Assembly: GCA_902778535.1 (NCBI GenBank)
Contig: CACYYG010000001.1
Location: forward strand, 124,001 to 188,000
DNA: 64,000 nt
Source of the DNA: an uncultured Prevotellaceae bacterium
GTDB lineage: Bacteria; Bacteroidota; Bacteroidia; Bacteroidales; Bacteroidaceae
Direction: 5' to 3'
The position numbers were made by a program, and so were the translations under genes. The notes beneath the pieces were generated by a model that was given only the letters and a program-made list of their open reading frames with translations, made no database searches and was not told the origin of the DNA. Positions 62,848 through 64,000 of the stretch are shown here, piece by piece (the stretch's first letter is position 1; every line of letters begins with the position of its first letter).

Positions 62848-64000
62848 ATGACCCCAACTCTGATAACTGACTGGACCATCGGCGACATCTGCAAGGGTTT
62901 CCAGTATAACGAATACGAAGGCAAGGGCTTGTATGGCCTTTCAGGTCGGCTGACCATTCAGCCGGAGTATCAGCGTCATTACCTGTATGCTGAACAAGGC
63001 GGCAAGAAAGAGGTGGACGTTATTCGGTCGGTGCTCAACGGCTACCCCTTGGGATTGATTTACTTCTCGAAGGTGGGCGAAGACAAGTACGAGGTGCTCG
63101 ACGGTCAGCAGCGCATCACGTCGCTGGGGCGCTTCATCACGGAGAAGTTTGCATGGATTGACGCTGACGGCAGGCCTTGGTATTTCACGGCTCTGAACAA
63201 GGACGAGCAGGAGCGGTTTCTGAACACACGGCTGCTCATCTACATCTGCGAGGGCACGGAGAAGGAAATCAAGGACTGGTTCCGAACCATCAACATCGTA
63301 GGCATCCCGCTCAACACGCAGGAGACACTCAACGCCGTCTATTCAGGTCCATTCGTCACCAAGGCCAAGGCGGAGTTCTCTAACTCCACCAACACCTTCA
63401 TCAAAAAGTGGAGCTGCTTTATACGCGGCACCGCCAAGCGTCAGGACTTCCTGCACACCGCCCTTGCATGGATTTCGAAGGACTCGGGCGACGATAAGTG
63501 CATTGAGGACTATATGGCCGCCCATCGCTATGAGGACAACATCCAGGAGATGAAGGCCTATTTTACATCGGTCATCGACTGGATTACGTCGGTCTTCGAC
63601 TTTGTGCCTGAGAAGGAGATGTGCGGACTGAAGTGGGGCGAGCTTTACGAGAAATACCACAACAATGCCTATAACCCCGCCGAGGTAGCTGCCAAGGTGC
63701 GCGAGCTATACGAGAGCTACTATGTGAAGGAGAAGAAGGGCATCTATGAGTATGTGCTTGGCGGCTGTCAGGAGCCTCGCCTGCTGAATGTGCGCGTGTT
63801 TGACGACCCCGTCAAGAAGGCTGTTTATGCGCGTCAGACCGAGGCTGCACAGGCTGAGGGCGTGAGCAACTGCCCCTACTGCGCCATCGGCCACGACGCC
63901 AACCGCCAGCGCATCTGGAAGCTCGAGGAAATGGATGCCGACCACGTTACGGCTTGGAGCCGCGGCGGCGAGACCTCAATGGAGAATTGCCAGATGCTCT
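62848..64000 (+). CDS. DUF262/HNH nuclease (cut by window end)
   Basis: The open frame runs from the ATG at 62848 off the window (at least 384 aa). Residues about 10-150 form a DUF262 (GmrS/ParB-like) domain with the NTP-site motif Asp85-Gly-Gln-Gln-Arg89 in '[14 protein letters not shown]'. From residue 342 there is an HNH nuclease: Cys342-x2-Cys345, Asp365-His366 in 'DADHVTAW' and Asn380, with the final Cys pair expected beyond the window. It pairs with the methyltransferase one base upstream, which suggests a type II-like restriction enzyme rather than a lone type IV GmrSD. Start codon and frame are clear; the C-terminus is missing. Confidence 0.85.
   Translation, partial: MTPTLITDWTIGDICKGFQYNEYEGKGLYGLSGRLTIQPEYQRHYLYAEQGGKKEVDVIRSVLNGYPLGLIYFSKVGEDKYEVLDGQQRITSLGRFITEKFAWIDADGRPWYFTALNKDEQERFLNTRLLIYICEGTEKEIKDWFRTINIVGIPLNTQETLNAVYSGPFVTKAKAEFSNSTNTFIKKWSCFIRGTAKRQDFLHTALAWISKDSGDDKCIEDYMAAHRYEDNIQEMKAYFTSVIDWITSVFDFVPEKEMCGLKWGELYEKYHNNAYNPAEVAAKVRELYESYYVKEKKGIYEYVLGGCQEPRLLNVRVFDDPVKKAVYARQTEAAQAEGVSNCPYCAIGHDANRQRIWKLEEMDADHVTAWSRGGETSMENCQML

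Overview
The window looks like a chromosome segment of a Bacteroidales bacterium, probably Prevotella-like. Three things point that way. Genes are preceded by the Bacteroidetes promoter pattern (TTTG about 20 bases upstream of TAnnTTTG) rather than a classical -35/-10. The host part carries a PorE-like type IX secretion lipoprotein and a GH29 fucosidase. Shine-Dalgarno sequences are mostly absent.

Bases 1 to about 44.4 kb are most of a prophage with podovirus-type gene content. The left end (before base 1), where an integrase would be expected, is not in the window. Layout: a leftward early/lysogeny cluster (44-1305: Cys-rich miniprotein, 36-aa membrane protein, two HTH proteins, KilAC-type antirepressor); a divergent switch region with overlapping promoters and inverted repeats (1354-1425); a rightward CI/LexA-like repressor operon with small membrane and lipoprotein genes (1494-3879); and leftward virion genes (4017-15894: a protein with an 18-aa acidic repeat, holin, BspA-like LRR protein, beta-helix spike, connector, major capsid, scaffold). 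Next come rightward packaging genes with a rhomboid-like protease (16043-19739), a leftward portal gene (19705-21828) and a rightward lysis cassette (amidase, unimolecular spanin; 22000-23750). A separately promoted accessory gene follows (24122-24724). The rest is a 17-kb leftward gene for a 5678-aa polyvalent protein (24778-41814) behind two ejection-type proteins, and a rightward TerS candidate. The prophage ends near a tRNA-Phe-like sequence at 44376-44448.

The virion and lysis operons appear to be co-ordinated by a phage-specific promoter: a 13-bp element TTTTGTRTTTTAT placed exactly 24 bases upstream of TAnnTTTG. It occurs at six start sites (four loci) and not at the early promoters. 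The giant protein carries two zinc-protease motifs, a JAMM/RadC-like domain, an inorganic-pyrophosphatase-like domain, a phosphoribosyltransferase, two BECR-fold nuclease-like domains and conserved phage LPD-type regions. It would be expected to enter the new host with the DNA.

From 44.5 kb the sequence is host chromosome: fucosidase-rmuC-thyA (leftward); a ZIP transporter; an operon of outer-membrane porin, imelysin lipoprotein, di-heme oxidoreductase and CcsBA cytochrome c synthase; then an rRNA/tRNA m5C methyltransferase, porE and rsgA (leftward). Three of these leftward genes contain in-frame palindromic or tandem repeat insertions. The window ends in a restriction-modification-like pair (EcoRI-family adenine methyltransferase plus a DUF262/HNH nuclease cut by the window edge), preceded by an operator-like palindrome and a roughly 290-nt leader with extensive potential base pairing.
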